A stretch of 47,785 nucleotides of DNA from Trichomonas tenax (taxonomy: Eukaryota; Parabasalia; Trichomonadida; Trichomonadidae): positions 1-47,785 of the forward strand of contig JALKBU010000329.1 in assembly GCA_023091735.1 (NCBI GenBank). Reading direction: 5' to 3'. Below, one piece after another: positions 8,948-17,620 of the stretch. The number at the start of each line of letters is the position of its first letter. The first letter of the stretch is position 1. Below the pieces are notes generated by a model. That model worked only from the letters and a program-made list of their open reading frames with translations. It searched no databases and had not been told where the DNA came from. The translations under genes were made by a program, and so were the position numbers.

Positions 8948-10493
8948 CTATCTTATTAACAACATCTTTCTCAATTCCTTTGTCACAAATGATAGTAGTA
9001 ACATGGCAAACGTAATCCTCATCGAAGCAGAGACCGACACCGATATCATCGACTTGATTGAGGAGAACGGAGACGCAATCTGTGTTGTTTCTCCACTTCC
9101 TCATGATCTCCTTCGGCGCTCGTGACATTTCTCTGCATGTTGTGTGGCTAATATCGCATAATTTGTATTTAGGCTCGACGACATTCTTATAAAAGTCATC
9201 TTCGATCGGATTAACGCCTTCCATGCCATTTGCTATATATTCTGCGTGGTCCTGCGCAACCTTGAACAAGTTATCATCGAATGCGAGACGGTCTAGAGAG
9301 TGCTGCTCTCTGAATTCGTTCATTTCCTCTGCAACATGTTTAGCGAGAATCGTGTTATCAACTAAGTTCTCTGTTCCATCGATAATCGAAGCATAGATGC
9401 TTCTCGTGACGATTCTTACCGAGTAGAAACATCCCTTCTTCACCACGAAGCCAATACCTATTCTATTAAACTCTCCAAGGAGAGCATCCACGTGATATGT
9501 CTGTTGCATCCACTCCTCGACGATCGTCTTCGGTGTTGCTTTTTCAAGAGGCATTTTTCCGAAGTCTACGTGACTGGAGGATGCGCTGGGGAGTCTCGTG
9601 GATATGAACTTCTGTGTGACTTTCGTTGGATCTGTTTGGCAGAATTTGTAAGCTAATGTTGATAATTGATCGCTAAATAAATAAGGATTCAAGTTGTATT
9701 TCTTTCTTATTTCGTTAACGATCTCCAGACACCTCTGAGCGAGCAAGAAACTCCTCAATTCGTCGCCAACTAAAGTTGAATCGCCGATGTAAGATTTGAC
9801 AGCAACGATGACAGTAAAGAAAGATGATTTTTGCGTGGAAGTCGCCATACCGCATCCTATCGTGTTAACTTTGGTCAGAAGCGCTTTAGAAATTCCTGGT
9901 TCAGAAGCCCATTCGTTAGCGACGTCTAGGAACGCGTGGTTGGGTGAATCGCTTCGCGATACGTGTGCATAGTAGAAAGCAACCGGTAGATCTTGAATTT
10001 CGGCTTTAATTGGAGCGTTCGAAAATTTTACCTCCATTCTTGCCATTGCGAGCGAATGTTTCATTGCAATTCGATTTAATTCGATGGATTCTACGATAGG
10101 ATCGAGTTTGTGCGATGCTCTAAAAAGATTTACAGCGCGAATCAAAGTTGCGCAAACAGAAGAATATTGGAATCTCAATATTGGCGGAGGGTCGTCAAAA
10201 TTGTATTTTCCGTTGATATAGTTGTCTGTTGTCGTCTGAGATTCAGAAATAGAGACTTCGTTATCATCGTATTCGTCTTCTTCTTCACCAGAGTCCTCCT
10301 CTTCCTCACCGTTCACGTGTTTCATCGTTGTATTTGGTGTATCCTGGAAGTTTGTGCCTCCATGACTCTTCTTTTCTTTAGGAGTCATATCATCGAGCTT
10401 CATTTCCTTCTCGCTGTCGTCTGAGGAAACTTCGACGTCGTCTGAGGAGTTTTCCACGGAGTCAGCTTCGTTATTGCCGGAGTTGCTCGACAT
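8937..10493 (-). CDS. Triple CAP (SCP/PR-1) domain protein, apparently cytosolic
   Basis: The 518-aa protein begins with a Ser/Asp/Glu-rich, probably disordered stretch (1-95) followed by three successive CAP-like units. These start near AVNLFRASHKLDPIVES, IVNEIRKKYNLNPYLFSD and EMNEFREQHSLDRLAFDD. Each has the pattern helix (xxFRxxHxLxPLxxxxxLxxxAxxHAxxM), a Trp-containing segment (NEWASEPG, EEWMQQTY, RKWRNNTD) and the closing strands (IGCGMAT, IGIGFVV, IGVGLCF). CAP proteins are typically secreted, but no signal peptide or membrane helix is visible. The His/Glu tetrad of classical CAP proteins is largely lacking. The ATG at 10493 is used because the frame upstream lacks an ATG. Function is unknown; a lipid- or protein-binding scaffold is possible. 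Confidence 0.8.
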   Translation of the reverse strand: MSSNSGNNEADSVENSSDDVEVSSDDSEKEMKLDDMTPKEKKSHGGTNFQDTPNTTMKHVNGEEEEDSGEEEDEYDDNEVSISESQTTTDNYINGKYNFDDPPPILRFQYSSVCATLIRAVNLFRASHKLDPIVESIELNRIAMKHSLAMARMEVKFSNAPIKAEIQDLPVAFYYAHVSRSDSPNHAFLDVANEWASEPGISKALLTKVNTIGCGMATSTQKSSFFTVIVAVKSYIGDSTLVGDELRSFLLAQRCLEIVNEIRKKYNLNPYLFSDQLSTLAYKFCQTDPTKVTQKFISTRLPSASSSHVDFGKMPLEKATPKTIVEEWMQQTYHVDALLGEFNRIGIGFVVKKGCFYSVRIVTRSIYASIIDGTENLVDNTILAKHVAEEMNEFREQHSLDRLAFDDNLFKVAQDHAEYIANGMEGVNPIEDDFYKNVVEPKYKLCDISHTTCREMSRAPKEIMRKWRNNTDCVSVLLNQVDDIGVGLCFDEDYVCHVTTIICDKGIEKDVVNKIVKL

Positions 10494-11318
10494 TTTTAAA
10501 AAATATAAAATTTTGAATAACAACTCAATTATTTAGTTCTCGGGTTGCTGAATCCAATTATCATAAAATTTTTTAAATTTTGTATAAAAAATCGTTTTTT
10601 GAATTCAATCTTTAATTGATTTTTATATCAATTTGTCTTAACTTTAGGAACATAACATTTATATTTTTATATCTATACTTTATAGCGGAACTATACACCA
10701 AACTTGGAGCAAAAATAAATTTTTGCATTTTCAAAATTCATGGTATCAAAAAGCGAATGTTTTAGAATGATCCATTCATTAAAAAGTCCGAAAACTTATA
10801 TACAATATAAAGTAATGTAAATGCTATATAATAAATATATCAACTGTAGAAAATCTTTAGTATTTCATGAAATATTCTCAATTTTTTTAGAATGAAAAAG
10901 CTCAAATTTGAATACCAAAATCTTTTTGTTCTTCCGTGTGTAATTTATCTATAGCGCATACATTCTAATTTTTGAGTTCGAGGAAAAATGTTGGAACGGA
11001 AGTTGAAAATCTTTTGATATTAACACACTTTTTAATGATTTAATGAGTTTGGAAAGAGAATTTATTAATTTTTCATGATTTCGATATTATGCATAATGGA
11101 AAACTGCAATTCTAAAGATTATTGTTTGATAAAAATATATCATCATATTGAACTGAATTTGTTATAAAAACACCATTAAAAGCCTCATTATATCTATTCC
11201 TATTTGAGAGTTTTTGATGATAACTAAAAACAAACTCTATTTTACTCTATTTTGATTTTCATCTTTGCAACAAAAATAATCGTCAATAATAAAATGATTT
11301 GGTTAGAATCTAAATGGA
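10494..11318. other. Intergenic, 825 bp
   Basis: AT-rich with no ORF, repeat array or promoter word that I recognise. It must hold the upstream region of the CAP gene and the 3' end of the importin gene. Confidence 0.5.
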
Positions 11319-13736
11319 TTATATATCATACCTTTCATCCATGAAGTATATTTTGTGGTTTTCAAGCCATTCTGGAATATATTGAGGACATCCTGGAATA
11401 AACAATGTTTTCATGAATCCGTATATAGAAATATTAGAAAATGGATGCGATGAAATGATTAGATCTGAAGGGAAGAAGTCTTTGATAGGAAGTTCACTTC
11501 CTCCTATTTCACCATTTGCTAGACTATAAAAGATGTGAGTAAGATAATCTGCTAAATCGTCATGAACAAGTCCATTGTCAGGATGAACTTTTAACAAGAA
11601 TGATATCAACAGAAGATAATCGAATCGTGAAGAAACTAATTGGACTTTAGGTAGAATATGAACTGCTAAATCAACCATTTGCTGGTTGGCAGGAATCTCA
11701 CCTTTCGTAGTAAAATAAAATCCAAAAACAGATCCAATAAATCTCAATACATCTTGATTAAATGTGTGTTCTTCGGAAACTTTCATGTATTCTGTTGCTA
11801 TCTCGAGAAGATATGGCAATAATGATAAAGGATCACTTGAAATCTCTAAATAATTGACAATTATTGTTCCAATATAAGGAATCATGTGTTTTTCAAGAGC
11901 GATTGGAATAATATACAAAATATAAGATAACACTTCATCAACGAAACCGACTCTGCACAAATAAGAAAATGATTTCGATAGATAAACAACAATTGCGTTG
12001 GAATTATCATTGAGATCAGATTGTGCAAACTCTACAATGAAATTACGAATAACTGATGAATCAGGAAGTTCCACGCCATCCTTTGGAAGCTTCTCGAATA
12101 TCTGTGATATAAGTTGAAGCGATAAATAAGCAGTGTCAGTACTTTCCATGAATGTTTGTATTAATGGTAAAAAGGACTCAAAGATTGGTGGATAAACAGA
12201 AGCATTTGACGTGAAACAATCAAGATTCCTTAGAACAACGTCTATGGTGTCTGGATCCCTGAATTTATTAACAATGTGTGCTAAAGCTTCAAAGAAATGA
12301 CTTAATACTTCGATATCTTCAATTGAACTTTTCTCCAATAACTCTTTGATGATATCAAAGAAAACTATAATAATTCCTGTATCAAATAGCTCAAACATCT
12401 CGAAAACTTTTGAAATAGCAGCTAGTGTTAGTTCAGAGTACATCTCATTCTTTGAAACGCCTCTGCATGCAGCAAGAACAATTGCAAAATGATCACTTGC
12501 GAGAAAGTTCTGCAAATCATTTACATCAATTTTCTTTGCTATTGCTGCTAAAGGAATGTAATTAGCATATGCTAATATATCATCCGCCAATGCGTCTGGG
12601 AACGCAATTGTTGGAATAAATCCTGAAGCTTTATATGCTGACTGCCCGTACATATACAAGATTGGTTCTTGAAGTTCAGGATGTTCGTTCATTAACTCAA
12701 CAGATAAATCACATAGAACATGGGGACCAACGAGTTCCAAGAACTCCGATAACTGATATCTTAATGAGTGTTCTCTTCTGTCTTCATCGTAATCATACTG
12801 AGCAAAATAATCAGAAAATAAAACAAATGCTTCGGGATCATTAATCAATTGTTCTCGCTCTTCTACAGGAAGCATACACAGCCTACATATATATGGATAA
12901 ATCTCCTCCCTGTGTATAACCCATGCATCAGTCATATCAAGCTCTTCGTCCATCTCTGGTTCGTTTCCAAGAAGATCATTATACCATTCAAGAAGTAAAT
13001 ATGCATATTCAGATATATCATATAAATCATTAAGAATGTCAATCGATGACTTAGTAAATGGTGCCAAATTTGCCAATTCCATGATTTTTTGCTCAATAAT
13101 ATTGACTAGATCTTGTGTTTCTGGATTTAATCGAAAAATTGGAAACAATTCTTGATAAACAGGAAAATTCTCATAAGTAATTTGATTTTGATATATCTCT
13201 GTGGCTCTTTGTAGTATAATTTTGGATGCAGCATCATTTTTAGCGGCGATTTTTGCAGCAATTGTAAGAAGATAAATATCATCGGATTGATTGATAATAT
13301 CGATACATATGGTCAGAAGTGGCTCTGGATATGTGTTTGGATCATGTTCATTCGTTAATAAAAAGCATAAAAATAAAATATCTTGTGGGAACCTTGTAAA
13401 ATACTGCATTAAGTATGGTATATTCTCTATAGAAAGTTGTTTTGATACGTAAACAGCTATAGCAAATCGCAGAGGCTGAAAATATTTTATATCTTTGTTA
13501 ATAACTAAGTTATAGAGTAAAACACATGACTCAATATCTAAATCTATTTGAAAGAAATTTATTGTCTTGATAGTAATGAAAATAAGTTCAAGATTAGGAT
13601 TCTCATCAAATAAAATGGACTTAATTCCATTAATAAACTCGATATTTTCTCGGTTCTGAAGTATTTTGTTATGTGCCTGTTCTCTTAGTTGATCATTGTC
13701 GCTTCCAAAACATTGAATAATTTCAGCAACATTCAT
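11319..13736 (-). CDS. Importin-beta family karyopherin (HEAT repeats)
   Basis: The 805-aa, helix-rich protein starts MNVAEIIQCFGSDNDQLREQ, the typical importin-beta N-terminal repeat in which a small Ran-binding region recruits Ran-GTP. Successive HEAT-like repeats follow to the end. The acidic loop EPEMDEELDMTDAW and the following NDPEAFVLFSDYF with ...RREHSLRYQLSEFLELVG resemble the importin-7/8/9 and CSE1 group. It would carry cargo through nuclear pores. An upstream in-frame ATG at 13772 adds 12 Lys/Asn-rich residues; I prefer 13736 because the homologous helix begins there. At 805 aa it is shorter than the usual 950-1050, so it may be a divergent member. The exact cargo class cannot be decided here. 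Confidence 0.65.
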   Translation of the reverse strand: MNVAEIIQCFGSDNDQLREQAHNKILQNRENIEFINGIKSILFDENPNLELIFITIKTINFFQIDLDIESCVLLYNLVINKDIKYFQPLRFAIAVYVSKQLSIENIPYLMQYFTRFPQDILFLCFLLTNEHDPNTYPEPLLTICIDIINQSDDIYLLTIAAKIAAKNDAASKIILQRATEIYQNQITYENFPVYQELFPIFRLNPETQDLVNIIEQKIMELANLAPFTKSSIDILNDLYDISEYAYLLLEWYNDLLGNEPEMDEELDMTDAWVIHREEIYPYICRLCMLPVEEREQLINDPEAFVLFSDYFAQYDYDEDRREHSLRYQLSEFLELVGPHVLCDLSVELMNEHPELQEPILYMYGQSAYKASGFIPTIAFPDALADDILAYANYIPLAAIAKKIDVNDLQNFLASDHFAIVLAACRGVSKNEMYSELTLAAISKVFEMFELFDTGIIIVFFDIIKELLEKSSIEDIEVLSHFFEALAHIVNKFRDPDTIDVVLRNLDCFTSNASVYPPIFESFLPLIQTFMESTDTAYLSLQLISQIFEKLPKDGVELPDSSVIRNFIVEFAQSDLNDNSNAIVVYLSKSFSYLCRVGFVDEVLSYILYIIPIALEKHMIPYIGTIIVNYLEISSDPLSLLPYLLEIATEYMKVSEEHTFNQDVLRFIGSVFGFYFTTKGEIPANQQMVDLAVHILPKVQLVSSRFDYLLLISFLLKVHPDNGLVHDDLADYLTHIFYSLANGEIGGSELPIKDFFPSDLIISSHPFSNISIYGFMKTLFIPGCPQYIPEWLENHKIYFMDERYDI

Positions 13737-13927
13737 CAACAAAAAATAACTTTTTTTATTTTTATTTTTCATATTTTTGATTTCTTACAATTTTTAGACG
13801 ATAAAAAACAAAAACAAATCATTATTATTAAGCTATTATATGTTTTAAATATAAATCAAAAGTCAAATTAAATTTTTATTCAGCAGATAAAGAGAAATAA
13901 AGTAAACGTACAAAAAAGTTAACTAAA

Positions 13928-15361
13928 ATGAGCAATTCTAACTCAGAGATTGATCATTCATCGCTCGTTGAAGAAGCATCAGAGTACATGAAGGAGTGCG
14001 GTTATCCGAACCACTTCCAGGCTCAGTTTATCAGCTTAATTGCTGAAAATAGAGAAGATATCAATGAAAACAACCAATTAAGGTACTATCAGCCTAGTTT
14101 CAAACCAGCAAATACTAAAGCGTGGTGCATTGCTAATAAAGTCGTTTTAGACTATCTTTCGCAGCTTAATTTAGAATTAACGACCCAAACAATGGAGATC
14201 GAGAGAAACGGTCCTGAAGAGGCTTTAGAGCCATACAGCAACGACAATGATGTTGATAAATACCTCACAGACCTCATTACAACATACGGATATAATCCAG
14301 ATACAATTGAAGAGAGAATCGAGTATTTGTACGATGCAGCCAATGTAGAGCAGAAACTTAACGAAGCTCAGAACGCTCTTGAAGCTCCAAAGGCAGAGGA
14401 AAAGCCAAAGCCAAAGAAGGAGGAGCCAAAATCCGGTTTATCCTTCAACGTTAAGGTTGGAAACGCTGAAGCTAAACTTACTCTCGGTGGAAAGAAAGAT
14501 TCTGATGATGAAAAAGATAACGATTTCGATTATGATGTTGATTTAGGTGATGATTCCCATAAAGAGATGGAACAAAAGCCAGCACCAGCGCCAGTGAAGG
14601 AACAGCCAAAACCAGTCATCAAACAAGACAGTGATGATAACGTTGACTTTGAAATTGATATTGATGACGATGAAGAAGAGAAGCCAAAACCAGCTCCAGT
14701 TGCGGCCAAGCCAGCACCAGCTCCAGTCCACAAAGAGGAGAAAGAAGATGAATTCGAAGATATCGACTTCGGACTTGATGAGGAAGAGGAAGAAGAAGCT
14801 CCAAAGTCACAGCCAATCATATCTCAGTTAAGATCTCCAACAGCTCAAGCAGCTCCAGCTAAACCAGCACCAGCAAAGCCAGCTCCATCTCCAGTTAAAG
14901 ATGATTCAGAAAATGATGATGTGGATTTCGAGATTGATATTGGTGATAGCGATGATGAAGAAAAGACAGCTCCAATTCAAGCTAAGCCAGCTGCTGCTCA
15001 GCCAAAGACAGCTCCAATTCAAGCTAAGCCAGCGCCAGCAAAGCCAGCTCAGCAGGCCGTTGATGATGAAGAGGAAGAAATTCAAGATGTTTTTGATGAC
15101 TTCGATGAAGCTCCACAGCGTGATGGATTCGCTGCAGCTCCAAACTCTGCTGAAGGAAGCCAAGAGTTCGATGTTGACTTCGGCGAGGAGGAAGACTTAG
15201 ACATTGATGTCCAAATGGACGACGACGCAGGAAACTTCATGATCACACAGCCTCATAACACCTCTGACGCTCGTGGACTTGACTCCCCAACAGGCCGCGA
15301 TGATGACATGTCTTTCAGATTTGACGATGATGAGGAAGAAGAAGATGGCGATCCATTTTAA
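13928..15361 (+). CDS. FOP/TONNEAU1-like TOF-LisH protein with acidic Pro/Ala tail
   Basis: Residues 10-90 resemble the N-terminal TOF-LisH module of FOP (CEP43), FOR20/OFD1 and plant TONNEAU1: an amphipathic helix (SLVEEASEYMKECGYPNHFQ), a second helix (FISLIAENRE), and a LisH-type segment (ANKVVLDYLSQLNLELTTQT, 69-88). These proteins dimerise and anchor centrosomes, basal bodies or cortical microtubules. From about residue 150 the protein is low-complexity: blocks of KPAPAP/KPAPAKPAP alternate with acidic modules that repeat DVDFEIDI (around 232 and 327), ending DDEEEEDGDPF. The tail is probably disordered and highly charged. Antisense open frames under this tail are composition artefacts. 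The domain call is by pattern only. A basal-body role would fit a multiflagellate protist. Confidence 0.65.
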   Translation: MSNSNSEIDHSSLVEEASEYMKECGYPNHFQAQFISLIAENREDINENNQLRYYQPSFKPANTKAWCIANKVVLDYLSQLNLELTTQTMEIERNGPEEALEPYSNDNDVDKYLTDLITTYGYNPDTIEERIEYLYDAANVEQKLNEAQNALEAPKAEEKPKPKKEEPKSGLSFNVKVGNAEAKLTLGGKKDSDDEKDNDFDYDVDLGDDSHKEMEQKPAPAPVKEQPKPVIKQDSDDNVDFEIDIDDDEEEKPKPAPVAAKPAPAPVHKEEKEDEFEDIDFGLDEEEEEEAPKSQPIISQLRSPTAQAAPAKPAPAKPAPSPVKDDSENDDVDFEIDIGDSDDEEKTAPIQAKPAAAQPKTAPIQAKPAPAKPAQQAVDDEEEEIQDVFDDFDEAPQRDGFAAAPNSAEGSQEFDVDFGEEEDLDIDVQMDDDAGNFMITQPHNTSDARGLDSPTGRDDDMSFRFDDDEEEEDGDPF

Positions 15362-15812
15362 ATGATGTTGGACACTTAAAAATCTGTATATGAATGTCAT
15401 ATGCATCTTTGTGATTTTCTTAAACAATATTTGATACATTCTTTTTATTTTCTATACTTCAATGCATCCTGAATTGTTTAGAATTGTTCAAAAAAAAAAA
15501 AAAAAAAAAAATCAAATCATTTTCAATGAATGATATCTATAGATAAAAACTTCAATTCTCAGTTGTAAGATAAATATTTAAATAAAGTGCAAGTTCATCT
15601 ATTATTGAGTTAAGTTCTAAAGATAGAGAATCTATATTTTTGCAAGATATATTTGAAAATGATATTATATAAAATTGTTGAGTCTAATAGCGATGAATCA
15701 ATACACCTACTTGAGTGTATTATAGTTTTGAAAAGAAATGAATGATTTCAATAACACAAAAGATTGTTTTACGCAATTTTAAAATGAAGGCAAAATAATC
15801 GTCATAAAAAAT
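15362..15812. other. Intergenic, 451 bp with a poly-A run
   Basis: Contains an uninterrupted A run at about 15490-15510. GTCATAAAAAAT immediately before the 15813 ATG may serve as a weak Initiator. Nothing else is recognised. Confidence 0.5.
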
Positions 15813-16265
15813 ATGGAACTTCCACCAGATTGGATTCTAAAAGAGTCCATCAACCATCCAGGACGCTGTTATTACTATAACAAGGTAACGAATGAAACTA
15901 CGTGGATTAGACCTATACCATACCCAGGATATAGGCCTGAAAAAAATTTAAATTGGCCCCCGTTAATATATGTGGCACAAATATTTGTGCAACATAATCA
16001 AATGGAGGAATCGAAAGAAAAAATCAAAAGAATATTCAACCAAATCGTTTTTGAAAATAAAACTTTCGAGGATATGGTAAGAACAGAATCAGAACATTGC
16101 CCTGATATAGCAACAGATGCTGATGGCAACGTTGGATGGATTGAAGCTATAGATCCAAGATTTCCAAAAGATTATATTAAGTCTGCTTGGCATCTTAGGA
16201 TTGGTGAAATGTCAACTTTCATTAATACGAAACGTGGCTTTTTCATTATCCTTCGTCGTGGTTGA
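15813..16265 (+). CDS. Pin1-like WW + parvulin protein, catalytic histidines replaced
   Basis: The 150-aa protein has Pin1's exact architecture: a WW domain (4-35; LPPDWILKE, YYYNKVTNETTWIRP) followed by a parvulin fold (50-150; ending GFFIILRRG). Pin1 isomerises phospho-Ser/Thr-Pro bonds. Here the fold is kept but key residues differ: Pin1 His59 aligns with Gln56, Lys63 with Gln60, the Arg68/Arg69 phosphate clamp is absent from the shortened loop, and His157 aligns with Phe144. The Cys113 equivalent (Cys96) remains. The WW tryptophans are intact, so phospho-protein binding is plausible while phospho-specific catalysis is doubtful. Length is close to human Pin1 (163). Confidence 0.9.
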   Translation: MELPPDWILKESINHPGRCYYYNKVTNETTWIRPIPYPGYRPEKNLNWPPLIYVAQIFVQHNQMEESKEKIKRIFNQIVFENKTFEDMVRTESEHCPDIATDADGNVGWIEAIDPRFPKDYIKSAWHLRIGEMSTFINTKRGFFIILRRG

Positions 16266-16797
16266 TCTTTTAATTAATTTTCAATTTCCAAAACATTCAC
16301 TTTCTGTTATTTATGTAAAGAATATACGATAGAATACCAATCAAAACCTAAGAATTTGTTCAAGATAGTTTAATTATATTAAATTTATCTGATCTTTATA
16401 ATTGTATCAACAAAATAAGACTTGCTACAGCATGCGTAATCTATTTTGAAAAGCAATGTCTAACAAATTATTTTGAAATAGAAACATTTAAATAAAATGA
16501 AGCCAGAACATTCACATCACTTGATATTGCTACAGAGTATTAAAATGTAACTCACATGTTTAAATACCAAATATAAATAATTATATCAAAATAATTAAAG
16601 TCAAATTATCTAATATATGTATATATTTATAACATTACGCTGTTAATACAAAAAAAATTTCGTCAAAGCAGCGAATTAACTAATTTCAATTTTCAAATAC
16701 GAATTTTCTAAATTTCATAGTAACGGTTATTGAAGCGTGTTGGTGGTGAAGAAAGTACAGTAGTTAATTCCAGAAGCTCTGCATATCGAAGTCAAAT
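16266..16797. other. Intergenic, 532 bp
   Basis: AT-rich DNA between convergent genes. I see no ORF, repeat or motif of note. Confidence 0.5.
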
Positions 16798-17301
16798 TTA
16801 ATTTGAGCCGAGTTTTGCAAGTTCTTCTTCCATGTGTGCTATTTGCTGTCGTAAGAAAGTTTCTTTTTCACGAGCACTTTCAATTTGAGGAATAGCTTTT
16901 TGTTGGATTTCGAATCTTCGCTTATGGATCATAAATATATCTTGTTCGATTTGTTTTTCCTGCATTTTCAACAAGCTTATGTATTGTTCTTGCGTTGTTA
17001 ATTCAGCTTCCCAAAATTCGCTTTGTCTACGCGAAATAACATTGCAAAGGGCCTCTTGATGGTACAAATCTTGTAATTTCGCTTTGTCATCTTGAGGAAG
17101 ATCTATTATTGTTAAAAGTTGAGGTTTTGGAATTTTATATCTAATGAATTGTGGCTTTGGCGTTTTTTCCATTTCTTTTTCTATAATTTTATTAACAGCT
17201 TCAGCAACTTCAGGGTTCTCAATTTGTCTGTCTATATATGGATGACAGTATTCACCTTCGAAACTCATTTTTCCTATAAAAGTGACACGAAATTTTGACA
17301 T
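16798..17301 (-). CDS. SPF27/BCAS2-like Prp19-complex protein
   Basis: The 167-aa protein resembles SPF27 (BCAS2), a coiled-coil core subunit of the Prp19 spliceosome complex. The N-terminal block HPYIDRQIENPEVAEAVNKI parallels the family's LPYxD...VxxAxxxLIExE opening and is followed by a Pro-rich linker. The C-terminal half (about 90-163) is a long coiled coil beginning at FWEAELTTQEQYISLLKMQE and ending HMEEELAKLGSN. It is shorter than human (225 aa), mainly in the linker. ATG 17301 has TCATTTTTTATATATG context, which fits a trichomonad Initiator. The coiled coil alone is not diagnostic; the N-terminal block carries the call. Confidence 0.6.
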   Translation of the reverse strand: MSKFRVTFIGKMSFEGEYCHPYIDRQIENPEVAEAVNKIIEKEMEKTPKPQFIRYKIPKPQLLTIIDLPQDDKAKLQDLYHQEALCNVISRRQSEFWEAELTTQEQYISLLKMQEKQIEQDIFMIHKRRFEIQQKAIPQIESAREKETFLRQQIAHMEEELAKLGSN

Positions 17302-17306
17302 ATATA

Positions 17307-17313
17307 AAAAATG
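17307..17313 (-). promoter_or_regulatory. Initiator-like TCATTTT before SPF27-like gene
   Basis: The complement reads TCATTTT, ending 5 bases before the ATG at 17301. It matches the trichomonad Inr consensus. Confidence 0.5.
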
Positions 17314-17512
17314 ACAAAATTTCTCATGTAAACCATTTTCACAAAAATCCTTTTATAAAAAATATAATCTTTATCCAGTATTACAATATATTGATTAAGC
17401 ATAATAGCAATATAATGATTATGTCTTTGATGCTCTTTATTATAAATGCTTTGAAGTTTGGAAAATAACTAATAATAGGGAGTTATGGAAAGTGAAAAAT
17501 ACACGAAAATAC

Positions 17513-17589
17513 TTTTGACATGTAAAACATATTTTATTTTTGACAAGTAAATAATCATTTTGCCAAGTAATTAAATTTGACACGTAAAT
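17513..17589 (+). promoter_or_regulatory. Four tandem TTTTGACAWGTAAAT promoter words
   Basis: Four same-strand copies occur: TTTTGACATGTAAAA (17513-17527), TTTTTGACAAGTAAAT (17537-17552), TTTTGCCAAGTAATT (17558-17572) and TTTGACACGTAAAT (17576-17589). They are spaced about 18-25 bp apart, and the last ends 31 bp before the ATG at 17621. The same word occurs upstream of other genes here (20981, 26190, 26951), so it is a candidate transcription-factor array. Confidence 0.65.
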
Positions 17590-17620
17590 AAACGAGACAT
17601 GTGACATAAAAACAGTTTTA

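Noticed and set aside
14530..15163. Long open frames on the minus strand and in shifted plus frames inside the acidic protein
   Set aside because: They are generated by the repeated GAT/GAA/CCA codons of the real frame and give Ser- or Gln-rich nonsense without domain features.
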